From: an uncultured Fodinibius sp.
Lineage (GTDB): Bacteria > Bacteroidota > Rhodothermia > Balneolales > Balneolaceae
Direction: 5' to 3'
DNA: 64,000 bases
Assembly: GCA_913056455.1 (NCBI GenBank)
Contig: CAJXMJ010000001.1
Span: 1,116,001 to 1,180,000 of the forward strand
Below the pieces are notes generated by a model. That model was not told the DNA's origin, did not search any database, and was given only the letters and a program-made list of their open reading frames with translations. Both the position numbers and the translations under genes were made by a program. This document shows, piece after piece, positions 26,897 to 35,259 of the stretch (its first letter is position 1; each line of letters starts with the position of its first letter).

Positions 26897-28279
26897 TTAC
26901 TTTTCAAGTACCAAATAGCTATGAGCTTCAAGCGTCACTCCCTCACTGTCCACTGTAATATTTTCTCCGCTAAACACATCAGTATAGTTAACCGAATTGT
27001 CCAGATTAGGGAAAGAAATATCCTGCTCGCTATCTTCGAAATTAAGGATCACGAAAACCTCATCATCACCTTTTACGCGTTTATAAGCATATGTTTGTCC
27101 AGATGATTCGGTAGGTACAGCAACAAAGTCACCGCCATATTGACCATTCCAAAGGGCTTCATTGCGATCTTTCAGCTCAAAAAGAGTACGATAGAAATCC
27201 TCATATTCAAAACCGTCCCACTCGATGGGATCTTTCTTAAAAAACTCAAGCCGCTTATCAAGTCCGGTTTCCTGTCCACTATAGATCAACGGCATGCCAT
27301 CTATAGTAGCAGCCATCACGGCGAAATTTTCAAAATTATCTCCAAAGAGTTCCTCATCCGTTCCATTCCAAGAGTTTTCGTCGTGATTCGAGGTAAAATA
27401 GAGTCGATACGCATGAGCCGGGAAACGCTCCTCTTCTTGGGCCATATACTCCGTTATCTCATTAACAGAGGTATCTCCCTGTGCTATCTCCGTTGAAAGG
27501 TGAAAATATTCCCAAGTGTATGTTGCATCAAACCATGGATGCATATCGGGGGTATTCCACTCGGCCAGCCAGAAGAAATCTTCTTTAGACTTATTGACCT
27601 CGGGAATGGCTTTTTTCCAAAAGTCCAGCGGGATATCATGACCGGCATGATCTACGCGATAGCCGTCAATATTCGTCTCGTCAATCCAAAACTTCATCCG
27701 ATCGATCATCTTATCCCAGAGCTCTTTGTTCTCGTAGTTGAGCTGAGCAATATCGGTCCAGTCAGCTTCGTAGGTAATCGCGCCCGTGGAATCCTTCATA
27801 TAGTACTCAGGATGTTCTTCAGTCCACGGATGATCCCATGCCGTATGATTAGGTACCCAATCTAAAAAGAGTTTCATATCATGTTCATGAGTCGCCTCAA
27901 CCAGATCCTTAAAATCCTGCATCGTCCCAAAGTTGGGATTTACCGCTTTATAATCCTGAATGGAATAATAGCTTCCGAGCTCTCCCTTGCGTTTTTCCTT
28001 CCCAATGGGGTGGATAGGCATCAACCAAAGGATATCAACCCCCATCTCTTTTAGTCGTGGGATATGCTCTTCAAAAGCTTTGAAAGTACCCTCTTCGGTA
28101 TATTGGCGGATATTAACTTCATACATGTTGGCACTTTTAGACCACTCGGGATGTTCAATATGATTCCGTGCCTGCACATCCTCTTCTATTGATTCAGTGC
28201 ACCCCAACGTCAGTAACGACGCTGAAAGCAGTAAAACGAGCGGAAGTATTCTGGTATAAAACGGTGAACGACTATTCAT
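26897..28279 (-). CDS. GH13 alpha-amylase family lipoprotein
   Basis: 460 residues with a lipobox (LTLGC at about 23-27), so anchored to a membrane facing the periplasm or surface. The GH13 barrel has ANMYEVNIRQYTEEGTF at its start, LDWVPNHTAWDHPW, nucleophile Asp210 (GYRVDHAGHD), acid Glu240 (FWLAEWN) and Asp300 (TSNHDENSW). The C-terminal beta domain is short. The type resembles periplasmic amylases of Bacteroidota that release maltose or short dextrins. It lies 31 bp after maltose phosphorylase and 44 bp before the transporter. Confidence 0.92.
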   Translation of the reverse strand: MNSRSPFYTRILPLVLLLSASLLTLGCTESIEEDVQARNHIEHPEWSKSANMYEVNIRQYTEEGTFKAFEEHIPRLKEMGVDILWLMPIHPIGKEKRKGELGSYYSIQDYKAVNPNFGTMQDFKDLVEATHEHDMKLFLDWVPNHTAWDHPWTEEHPEYYMKDSTGAITYEADWTDIAQLNYENKELWDKMIDRMKFWIDETNIDGYRVDHAGHDIPLDFWKKAIPEVNKSKEDFFWLAEWNTPDMHPWFDATYTWEYFHLSTEIAQGDTSVNEITEYMAQEEERFPAHAYRLYFTSNHDENSWNGTDEELFGDNFENFAVMAATIDGMPLIYSGQETGLDKRLEFFKKDPIEWDGFEYEDFYRTLFELKDRNEALWNGQYGGDFVAVPTESSGQTYAYKRVKGDDEVFVILNFEDSEQDISFPNLDNSVNYTDVFSGENITVDSEGVTLEAHSYLVLEK

Positions 28280-28310
28280 TGCAGTATAATTTTAGTTGGT
28301 CTTAAAAATG

Positions 28311-30632
28311 TTAGTTACTCAGTACGGGTGCTGATATTACGACTTCTTTATCGTTAGAAATCTCATACTTATCTCCATATACAAAACAGGTTGACCCACT
28401 GCCCTTTTCACAAGTAATAATAACCTGCTCAGGTTCAACTCGAACATTAAGTCGATTACCCTTATGCAAAATCTTAAATGAGTAGGCTTCCCATTCGTCA
28501 GGCAGTGACGGTGAGAAATGAAGCTGTCCTTCTTTAGCCCGTTTCCCGGCAAATCCCTCTACAATCGACATCCAAGTACCGGCCATGCTGGTGATATGCA
28601 ATCCCTGGTGTACTTCCTTGTTGTAATCGTCGAGATCAAGGCGTGCCGTACGCAAATACAGCTGGTAGGCCTTATCACTATAACCGAGCTTTGAAGCAAT
28701 TATAGCATGGATACAAGGCGAAAGCGATGATTCGTGTAGTGTTCGGGGCTCGTAAAAATCAAAATTGCGACGAATTGTGTCCTCATCAAAATGATCTTCA
28801 AAAAAGTACAACCCTTGTACTACATCTCCCTGTTTTATAAAACAGGAACGCAGAATGCGATCCCACGACCAATACTGGTTAATGGGTCGGTCACTCTTAT
28901 CAAGCTCACTGGCCGTTCGCTGAACTTTATCCAGGTAGTTATCCTGTTGAAGGAAAATCCCGAGATCTTCATCTTCACCAAGATAAACCCTATTTAGAAT
29001 ATCTTTCCAGCGTTCAGCTTCAGCATCTTTGTACGAAGATTTTTGCTGAATCTCCTCAAATCGTTCCGGAGATTCATTACGAACTTTGTCAATGGCTTCC
29101 ATCGTATAGCGCATGCACCAACAAGCAATGTACGAAGTGTACCAGTTGTTGTTAATATTGTTTTCATATTCGTTTGGACCGGTCACGCCCAGCATTACGT
29201 ACTGCTGACGCTTCTCGGAAAAGTTAAACCGCTGACTCCAGAATCGTGAAATGGCGATCAATACCTCGAGCCCGGCTTCTTCGAGGTATGATTCGTCACC
29301 CGTATGACGAATGTAATTGTAAATTGCATACGCAATAGCGCCGTTTCGGTGGACTTCCTCAAATGTAATTTCCCACTCGTTATGGCACTCTTCTCCGTTC
29401 ATTGTTACCATGGGATACAATGCAGCCCCATCGGTAAATCCAAGCTTTTCAGCATTTTCAATAGCCTTTGGTAAATGACGATAGCGATACCACAACAGCT
29501 GTCGAGCCACTTCATTGGGAGCCGTATTCAAATAAAAAGGCAAACAGTACGCTTCTGTATCCCAATACGTACATCCACCATATTTTTCCCCGGTAAATCC
29601 TTTGGGACCTATATTCAGTCGTTCATCTTCTCCGGTATATGTTTGGTACAGTTGGAAAATGTTAAATCGAATGCCCTGCTGGGCCTCCTTATCACCCTCA
29701 ATATGTACATCACTACCCTTCCAGATATTATGCCAGCGATCGGTATGTTCCTGCTTTAGTTGCTGATAACCAATCTCTGCCACATCGGTCACTGCTTGCT
29801 TAGCATGCGAATGTAAGCGCTTACGATCATGGTTCAAAGAAGATGCTACAACAACATATTTGTGAAGTTGAATTTCGTCATTTTCATCTACCGGTACTTC
29901 ATACGACTGATCAATATACATCGTAGAAACAGATGCCGTTGCATCAAGACCTACTGACTCCCCATTTTTTTGAATACTATTTTTCATCGCCGCCGCAACA
30001 TGGAAATCAAGCTTCTTCGTTTGCGTAGTAACTACACCACCATCTTCAAAAGAATTCTGGGCTCCCTCTTCCCAAAAAATCTCATCATAATTGGCATCTT
30101 CGTTATACACTTCTCCGTTGATATAGGGAGAAAGAGTAATGGTTCCTGAAAAATTCAGTGTCTTGATCTCATATTCTATCACTCCTACTTCGGTCCGTTC
30201 CATACTCACGAACCGACATGCTTCAACCAAAATTTTATTCCCGTTTTGAAGCTCGGCAACAAAACTACGCTGTAACAATCCCTTCTTCATATCCAAGGTG
30301 CGGGTAAAATCAGAAACGGCACATTTTTCCAGATCCAACTGTTCACCGTTGATATAGATATCAATACCAATCCAGTTTACCGAATTGAGTACCTTAGCAA
30401 AATAGTCTGGATAGCCATTTTTCCACCATCCAACTTTTGTGGGATCTGGATAATAAATTCCCCCGATATAACTGCCTTGCAGAGAATCACCGCTGTAATG
30501 CTCTTCAAAATTAGCCCGCTGCCCCATATGTCCATTCCCAATACTGAAAATACTTTCAGATGAGCGCTGGCGCTCCGGATCAAATCCTTCTTCTATAATT
30601 TTCCATTCGTCAGTTTGCAAATACTTGTCCAT
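28311..30632 (-). CDS. GH65 maltose phosphorylase
   Basis: 773 residues, the usual GH65 length, cytoplasmic. It has the N-terminal beta-sandwich (FSIGNGHMGQRANFEE), the (alpha/alpha)6 barrel with NGEECHNEWEITFEE near residues 415-424, and VTGPNEYENN near 484-493, which holds the Glu (about 488) expected to be the general acid. It ends with the C-terminal beta domain. It splits maltose with phosphate into glucose and beta-glucose-1-phosphate, which fits the beta-phosphoglucomutase encoded 40 bp upstream. Other GH65 specificities (kojibiose, trehalose) cannot be excluded from sequence alone. A LacI-type operator lies inside the gene at 29812-29825. Confidence 0.9.
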   Translation of the reverse strand: MDKYLQTDEWKIIEEGFDPERQRSSESIFSIGNGHMGQRANFEEHYSGDSLQGSYIGGIYYPDPTKVGWWKNGYPDYFAKVLNSVNWIGIDIYINGEQLDLEKCAVSDFTRTLDMKKGLLQRSFVAELQNGNKILVEACRFVSMERTEVGVIEYEIKTLNFSGTITLSPYINGEVYNEDANYDEIFWEEGAQNSFEDGGVVTTQTKKLDFHVAAAMKNSIQKNGESVGLDATASVSTMYIDQSYEVPVDENDEIQLHKYVVVASSLNHDRKRLHSHAKQAVTDVAEIGYQQLKQEHTDRWHNIWKGSDVHIEGDKEAQQGIRFNIFQLYQTYTGEDERLNIGPKGFTGEKYGGCTYWDTEAYCLPFYLNTAPNEVARQLLWYRYRHLPKAIENAEKLGFTDGAALYPMVTMNGEECHNEWEITFEEVHRNGAIAYAIYNYIRHTGDESYLEEAGLEVLIAISRFWSQRFNFSEKRQQYVMLGVTGPNEYENNINNNWYTSYIACWCMRYTMEAIDKVRNESPERFEEIQQKSSYKDAEAERWKDILNRVYLGEDEDLGIFLQQDNYLDKVQRTASELDKSDRPINQYWSWDRILRSCFIKQGDVVQGLYFFEDHFDEDTIRRNFDFYEPRTLHESSLSPCIHAIIASKLGYSDKAYQLYLRTARLDLDDYNKEVHQGLHITSMAGTWMSIVEGFAGKRAKEGQLHFSPSLPDEWEAYSFKILHKGNRLNVRVEPEQVIITCEKGSGSTCFVYGDKYEISNDKEVVISAPVLSN
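29812..29825. promoter_or_regulatory. LacI/CcpA-type operator inside the maltose phosphorylase gene
   Basis: TGTAAGCGCTTACG agrees with the susC operators at 13 of 14 positions or better when the arms are compared. On the coding strand it is read as codons for R-K-R-L-H near residues 270-274. It may act as a downstream roadblock or auxiliary looping site for the regulator that controls the operon promoter. Confidence 0.55.
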
Positions 30633-30672
30633 AGAATCGTACTTTTTAGATCAAAATCTTATTTCTTAGCTG

Positions 30673-31335
30673 TCACTTGTCGTTAAGTTTTTTGAATAAC
30701 TTTTCTGGCGTCAGGCCAATAAAATTGGGGATAACGAGATTAGCATCACCTAAATACTCTGCGGACCCGACCCCAACACTGATAAAATTACCATTGTTAG
30801 CAGCCTCAACTCCCGAAGCAGCATCTTCAAATACAATAGTTGACAAAGGATCGGCTTGCAACGCTTTTGCACCTTTTAGAAAGACTTCTGGATCGGGTTT
30901 GGTATTTTCTACTTTTGTCCCGTCAATAATAACTTCAAAGGTGTCATTGAGCTGCAGGTAGTCAATAATAAATTGTGCATTCTTGCTTGATGATCCGATT
31001 CCCAGCGGAATTTCCATTTCTTGTAATGATTCTAAAAAAACGGGCACTCCTTCCAGGATATCATCAGGGGTTAATTCGGCAATAGAGTCTTGGTACCAGC
31101 TATTCTTTTTATCCATTAGGCGTTGAATCTCCTCCTCGGGCAATTGACGATCGTCAAGAGCTAAAATCTTTTCAATTGATTTTCGTCGACTTACCCCTTT
31201 AAGCTGCTCATTAAATTCCTCACCAAATGATATACCCAGTGATTCAGCAAGTCGCTGCCATGCTTTAAAATGAGCATCTGATGTTTCAACAATAACGCCG
31301 TCTAAATCAAAAATACATGCATCAGGTTTAGTCAT
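30673..31335 (-). CDS. pgmB: Beta-phosphoglucomutase
   Basis: 220-residue HAD-superfamily enzyme. Motif I is FDLDGVIVETSDAHFKAW (Asp10 nucleophile, Asp12 acid/base). The cap domain has LKGVSRRKSIEKIL, the beta-PGM signature, and later motifs are GIGSSSKNA and VFEDAASGVEAA. It converts beta-glucose-1-phosphate to glucose-6-phosphate, joining maltose phosphorolysis to glycolysis. It sits between lacI (46 bp upstream) and maltose phosphorylase (40 bp downstream). Confidence 0.95.
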   Translation of the reverse strand: MTKPDACIFDLDGVIVETSDAHFKAWQRLAESLGISFGEEFNEQLKGVSRRKSIEKILALDDRQLPEEEIQRLMDKKNSWYQDSIAELTPDDILEGVPVFLESLQEMEIPLGIGSSSKNAQFIIDYLQLNDTFEVIIDGTKVENTKPDPEVFLKGAKALQADPLSTIVFEDAASGVEAANNGNFISVGVGSAEYLGDANLVIPNFIGLTPEKLFKKLNDK

Positions 31336-31381
31336 AAATCACAAAAAATTATTTATCATAACTTAATTGATAGAAGTCTTG

Positions 31382-32401
31382 TCAAACTTCTTCTTTAATT
31401 TCTTTTTCGGTAGAGGATCGCAGAATCAACTCAGGTGCAAAAACTTTTTGCTCAGGATCCGCTTCTCTGTCCTTCATTCGATTCATTAGTTTTTTAGTCG
31501 CCAGAGTCCCCATATCATACATTGGCTGACGAATGGTCGATAAGCCTATAAAGTTCGAAATTGTGATATCGTCATATCCTATAATGGGTATCTCCATCCC
31601 TTTTTCTTCCATTGCTTTCATAGCTCCAACAGCCTGTATATCCGAAGTGCAAAAACAAGCCTCGGGCGGATTCGGCAACTCCAATAATTTAGTCATCGCC
31701 TCGTAGCCATTCTGTTCCGAAAAACCATCACGATACATAGAATCGCCTGTTACAATGAGATCTTCCTCAACGGCAACACCTGCATCCTTTAGCGCCTTTC
31801 TATACCCCTCTATACGCTGCCTTCCCGGCTTTGAGGTCTTCATGGCACTAATTATGGCAATACGGGTCATTCCGTTATCTAAGAAATAGTTCATTGCTTT
31901 TTCAATACCCTTCTCATTATCGACAGAGACAGAATCCATTCCTGGGTAAGACTCGTCAATAAGAGTAATGGGCATATCATAATCCTGCAGCTGATCGAGT
32001 TCAGCATCTCGCAGATGAGTAGAAATAAAAAGATATCCATCAGCCCACTGGCGCTTGATTATATTCTCTACCTGCGGAAACATGGTATCTTTGCCATTGC
32101 TCTGCACATTGAAAATATTCAGATCATAATTGTAATTGGATATCTCATCTTGAATACCTGCCAACACCTCCATAAAAAAGTAATTGGACAAAACCGGCAC
32201 TACCACCATGATAATATTCTTTTTCTTACGTGCTAAACCCTGCGCGTAAGCCTGCGGATAATACCCCAGTTCATCAGCTACTTTTAATACTTTTTCTCTT
32301 GTTTTATCCGCAATGCCATCGCTGTTGTTAACTACGCGTGAAACGGTAGCTATACTTACACCTGCTTTTTTTGCAATATCATATATTGTGCTTCCAGCCA
32401 A
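31382..32401 (-). CDS. LacI-family transcriptional regulator of the alpha-glucan locus
   Basis: 339 residues. N-terminal HTH (about 5-26, IYDIAKKAGVSIATVSRVVN) and hinge (about 48-60), then a periplasmic-binding-protein-like effector domain (about 60-330; GYDDITISNFIGLSTIRQP). The start is TTG, supported by a strong AGAGGA ribosome-binding site (plus-strand 32409-32414). A matching operator lies 50 bp upstream, suggesting autoregulation, and two more precede susC. Effector unknown; a maltose-like sugar is plausible from the neighbours. It is the first gene of the five-gene minus-strand operon. Confidence 0.93.
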   Translation of the reverse strand: MAGSTIYDIAKKAGVSIATVSRVVNNSDGIADKTREKVLKVADELGYYPQAYAQGLARKKKNIIMVVVPVLSNYFFMEVLAGIQDEISNYNYDLNIFNVQSNGKDTMFPQVENIIKRQWADGYLFISTHLRDAELDQLQDYDMPITLIDESYPGMDSVSVDNEKGIEKAMNYFLDNGMTRIAIISAMKTSKPGRQRIEGYRKALKDAGVAVEEDLIVTGDSMYRDGFSEQNGYEAMTKLLELPNPPEACFCTSDIQAVGAMKAMEEKGMEIPIIGYDDITISNFIGLSTIRQPMYDMGTLATKKLMNRMKDREADPEQKVFAPELILRSSTEKEIKEEV

Positions 32402-32408
32402 TTGTTAT

Positions 32409-32414
32409 TCCTCT
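32409..32414 (-). promoter_or_regulatory. Strong ribosome-binding site deciding the lacI TTG start
   Basis: AGAGGA on the minus strand lies 7 bases before the TTG at 32399-32401. It explains why translation can begin at this weaker codon, right before the conserved HTH. Confidence 0.6.
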
Positions 32415-32450
32415 AAAAACCTGATTAAAAATGACAGTTTATGTAAAAAA

Positions 32451-32464
32451 TGTAAGGGCTTACA
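32451..32464. promoter_or_regulatory. LacI-type operator upstream of the lacI operon
   Basis: TGTAAGGGCTTACA has perfect 6-bp arms TGTAAG/CTTACA, with centre GG in place of CG. It lies in the 159-bp gap between pabB and lacI and is the natural site for autoregulation of the lacI-pgmB-GH65-GH13-transporter operon. Confidence 0.8.
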
Positions 32465-32560
32465 TTTCTAATAATAACTAATTTCAAGGATTTCTCAACT
32501 CCTCATTTGTTTGCTCGAAATACGCCTGCAAAGCCGTAAAACGGTATTTCCTAAAAAGAA

Positions 32561-33841
32561 CTACTCATTTTCGACATTCTGAAACACATGCAAGAGCGCG
32601 CGAGCTTTTATTTGTGTTTCTTCCCACTCTTTATGAGGATCAGAGTCGCCGGTAATTGCTCCCCCTACAGCATAAAACAAATGATCATTTTTGATGATCG
32701 CGGTTCTGATAACCACATTAAAATCAAAATCACCATGAGGAGTTATATATCCTATGGCCCCGGAATAAATTCCCCTTTTATAATCCTCGAGTTCTTCAAT
32801 CGTCTCCATTGCACTTATTTTGGGAGCCCCTGTCATCGATCCCATCGGAAAACATGCTTGGAGGATAGTAACCGGCTCATCATCTTCTGCTTCGGCGGTA
32901 ACGGTAGATACCATCTGGTGTACTGTACCAAACGACTGTATCTCGAAAAGTTCCGGAACTTTCACTGTACCTTTTTTTGCTATCCGACTTAAATCATTTC
33001 GAACCAAGTCTACAATCATCAGGTTTTCGGCCTGTTCTTTCTCTGATGAAATCAACGCTTTCTTTAACATCTCATCTTCATCCGTGGATCTCCCACGTTT
33101 TGAGGTCCCTTTAATCGGCTGCGAATAAACGGTGCCTCCCTCCTTTCTTAAAAATCGTTCAGGCGACTGACAGCAAACCGAAATTCCGCTGCATTGCAAA
33201 TAACTTCCAAAAGGTACAGGCCCTACTTCACGCATCTTTTTGTATAACTGCACTGGAGAACCTTTAAAAGGAGCCTTCATTTGATGAGAAAGGTTTATTT
33301 CGTAAAAGTCTCCCTCTGCAATAAGAAACTGCGCCTTTCTAATTTTTTGGGTATATCTCTGACGACTTGTTTGGGGATGTAAGCTTTCAATCTCAAGTTT
33401 TCCTCGTGGAGCAATGCTCTGATCAATTTCAGTTTTCGAAGGCATGTCTCCGATGATCACATCCTGATTTTTGGTTTCATGGTCATATCGCAGTAAAAAT
33501 TTGGGCACCATAAAATACATATCCGGCGCCCCCACCGGGTCATCATTTGAGGAATGTAACTGCTCAACATGATTCTTTAAATCATAGCCTAAATAGCCAA
33601 ACAACCAGCTATCTACTCGGTTTCTAAATTCCCGTAAAGCTTCCCATGGATTTTTGGTGTACTCTCTCTTTTTATTACCTGCCGTTTCAGAAATTTGATC
33701 TTCGTGCGCCCTGATTGTTGCCTCTGGCTGTGCTGCTAAATACGATATTTGCGATGAAGGGTGATGTTCAGACTGGGAATGCAGCAACATCACATCGCCG
33801 CGAGAGGAAAAAAACTGTGTTAATGCAAGCAGATCGGTCAT
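32561..33841 (-). CDS. pabB: PabB: aminodeoxychorismate synthase component I
   Basis: 426 residues of the chorismate-binding family. It has FGYLGYDLKN in the N-terminal half, EINLSHQMKAPF, SPERFLRKEGGTVYSQPIKG, and the catalytic GSMTGAPKISAMETIEELE. It converts chorismate plus ammonia to 4-amino-4-deoxychorismate for folate. Anthranilate synthase I is the closest alternative, but the SQPIKGTSKRG motif and the adjacent pabC favour PabB. It starts 5 bp after pabC. The glutaminase partner PabA is not in the window. Confidence 0.9.
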   Translation of the reverse strand: MTDLLALTQFFSSRGDVMLLHSQSEHHPSSQISYLAAQPEATIRAHEDQISETAGNKKREYTKNPWEALREFRNRVDSWLFGYLGYDLKNHVEQLHSSNDDPVGAPDMYFMVPKFLLRYDHETKNQDVIIGDMPSKTEIDQSIAPRGKLEIESLHPQTSRQRYTQKIRKAQFLIAEGDFYEINLSHQMKAPFKGSPVQLYKKMREVGPVPFGSYLQCSGISVCCQSPERFLRKEGGTVYSQPIKGTSKRGRSTDEDEMLKKALISSEKEQAENLMIVDLVRNDLSRIAKKGTVKVPELFEIQSFGTVHQMVSTVTAEAEDDEPVTILQACFPMGSMTGAPKISAMETIEELEDYKRGIYSGAIGYITPHGDFDFNVVIRTAIIKNDHLFYAVGGAITGDSDPHKEWEETQIKARALLHVFQNVENE

Positions 33842-33846
33842 GCTAA

Positions 33847-34725
33847 TTATGGTTTTAGCGATTTTACGTTATCTCGACGAAAGACTGTATACCGATTTTG
33901 TAACTGCTCGATGGCAGGATGATCAACTTCAAAGTCTTGATCATCAATCTGTTTTACAGCTAAAACTTCTCGGACTGAATTACAAATCCACACAGCATCA
34001 GCATCATAAAGATGATCGAGAGAGTACTTGCCTTGTTCAGACTTCCAATGATTATTCTCTTCTAATATATCCAAGATAATTTTTCGCGTAATTCCGGGGA
34101 TAAGATCACATTCTTCATCAGGTGTATAAATTGTATCTCCCTTTACCCAAAACACATTTGCAATAGTAGTCTCGGATACAAACCCATTAACCGTTTGCAT
34201 CAAGGCATCATCACCTCCTTTGTCGGCAGCTGACTGGGCTGCTAAAATATAATTAATGCCATTTGTAAACTTTGCGGTTGATGGCATCGATTGAGATGGA
34301 ATACGTCTTTGATCAACCGTAGCCAATATCGGATGAGAAAAAAACTCAGGCCAATCCGAAGCTGTAACAGAGTAATGTATACTACTATCACCTTGCGGAT
34401 GATATCCCCGTTGGCCATCCCGCCACACTTGCAACCGGACAATTGCATCAGTATGTAACAGCTGCTGCTTTTCAAGCAGTTCCCATAGTTTCTTTTGAAG
34501 TGTATCAATTTCTAAGTCGTTCCGCACTTCCATCCCTAATATCTCCATTCCTGAGTGCAAACGAGTGATATGTTCTTCAAGAAGAAGTGTATTTCCCCGG
34601 TAGACTCGTAAAGTATCAAAAACACCATCTCCGTACATGAGTCCCCGAGAAACTACAGGCACAACCGGCTGGTCTGCCAGGGTAATTTTACCATCATAAA
34701 TAAGCCAATTATCACCGGGTTCCAT
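33847..34725 (-). CDS. pabC: PabC: aminotransferase class IV, probable aminodeoxychorismate lyase
   Basis: 292-residue PLP enzyme of fold type IV. It has SRGLMYGDGVFDTLRVYRG, the Lys-containing segment TAKFTNGINYILAAQSAA, and NGFVSETTIANVFWVKGD, then LIPGITRKIIL. It would cleave aminodeoxychorismate to p-aminobenzoate and pyruvate. A D-amino-acid or branched-chain aminotransferase of the same fold is the alternative, but its tight link to pabB (5 bp) favours PabC. The start overlaps the TlpA-like gene by 14 bp. Confidence 0.85.
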   Translation of the reverse strand: MEPGDNWLIYDGKITLADQPVVPVVSRGLMYGDGVFDTLRVYRGNTLLLEEHITRLHSGMEILGMEVRNDLEIDTLQKKLWELLEKQQLLHTDAIVRLQVWRDGQRGYHPQGDSSIHYSVTASDWPEFFSHPILATVDQRRIPSQSMPSTAKFTNGINYILAAQSAADKGGDDALMQTVNGFVSETTIANVFWVKGDTIYTPDEECDLIPGITRKIILDILEENNHWKSEQGKYSLDHLYDADAVWICNSVREVLAVKQIDDQDFEVDHPAIEQLQNRYTVFRRDNVKSLKP

Positions 34726-35257
34726 TTTTTATAAGCACTCGTAAGCTATCATATTGACTATCATCAGAATATCCCAAGAACACATGCCTAAGATCAAGTT
34801 GTCGATCATACACAAATTGAACAGGCAATCCGGGCATATTAAACTCAGAAAACTGTCTTGAGCCTGCCACAAAGTGAAAGGGAAACTGATGTTCTTGGAT
34901 ATATTGCTCAACCTCCTTCTTTTGAAGTCCCACTGCCGCGGCTAAAACCTGCACTTCATCAGGATACTGGCTCTTAATTTTGGCCAGTTCGGTATGCGAT
35001 CTCAACGATGCATCCGACCAGTTCGACCATAAATCCAGTACAATATAAGTTCCTTCGTAATCAGCTACTTTTACGCTGTCACCAGACTGCACATTATTCC
35101 ACCAGGTCGTTTGAAGAGAATCCTGCGCAAACATCCGCTGCTTAAAATCAGATTTTTCGGCCACGCGGTTACTAACAATAAAATAGGCAATCAGTGAAGC
35201 GGCCACTACCGCAACTATGAGTAAAAAGGTATTAAAATATTTTGGATCTATACGCAT
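34712..35257 (-). CDS. Cysteine-less TlpA-like thioredoxin-fold membrane protein
   Basis: 181 residues. One N-terminal membrane anchor (about 9-28) is followed by a thioredoxin-like domain: GTYIVLDLWSNWSDASLRSH occupies the position of the usual WCxxC motif, and NMPGLPVQFVYD supplies the cis-Pro-type loop. There is no cysteine anywhere in the protein, so it cannot be a thiol oxidoreductase. It may be a binding or scaffold derivative facing the periplasm. It lies 2 bp after the cytoplasmic GH13 gene and overlaps pabC. Confidence 0.75.
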   Translation of the reverse strand: MRIDPKYFNTFLLIVAVVAASLIAYFIVSNRVAEKSDFKQRMFAQDSLQTTWWNNVQSGDSVKVADYEGTYIVLDLWSNWSDASLRSHTELAKIKSQYPDEVQVLAAAVGLQKKEVEQYIQEHQFPFHFVAGSRQFSEFNMPGLPVQFVYDRQLDLRHVFLGYSDDSQYDSLRVLIKNGTR

Positions 35258-35259
35258 AA

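Noticed and set aside
32521-32560. GCCGT-AAA-ACGGT hairpin as terminator after pabB
   Set aside because: The stem is only about five base pairs and no proper T-run follows on the minus strand.
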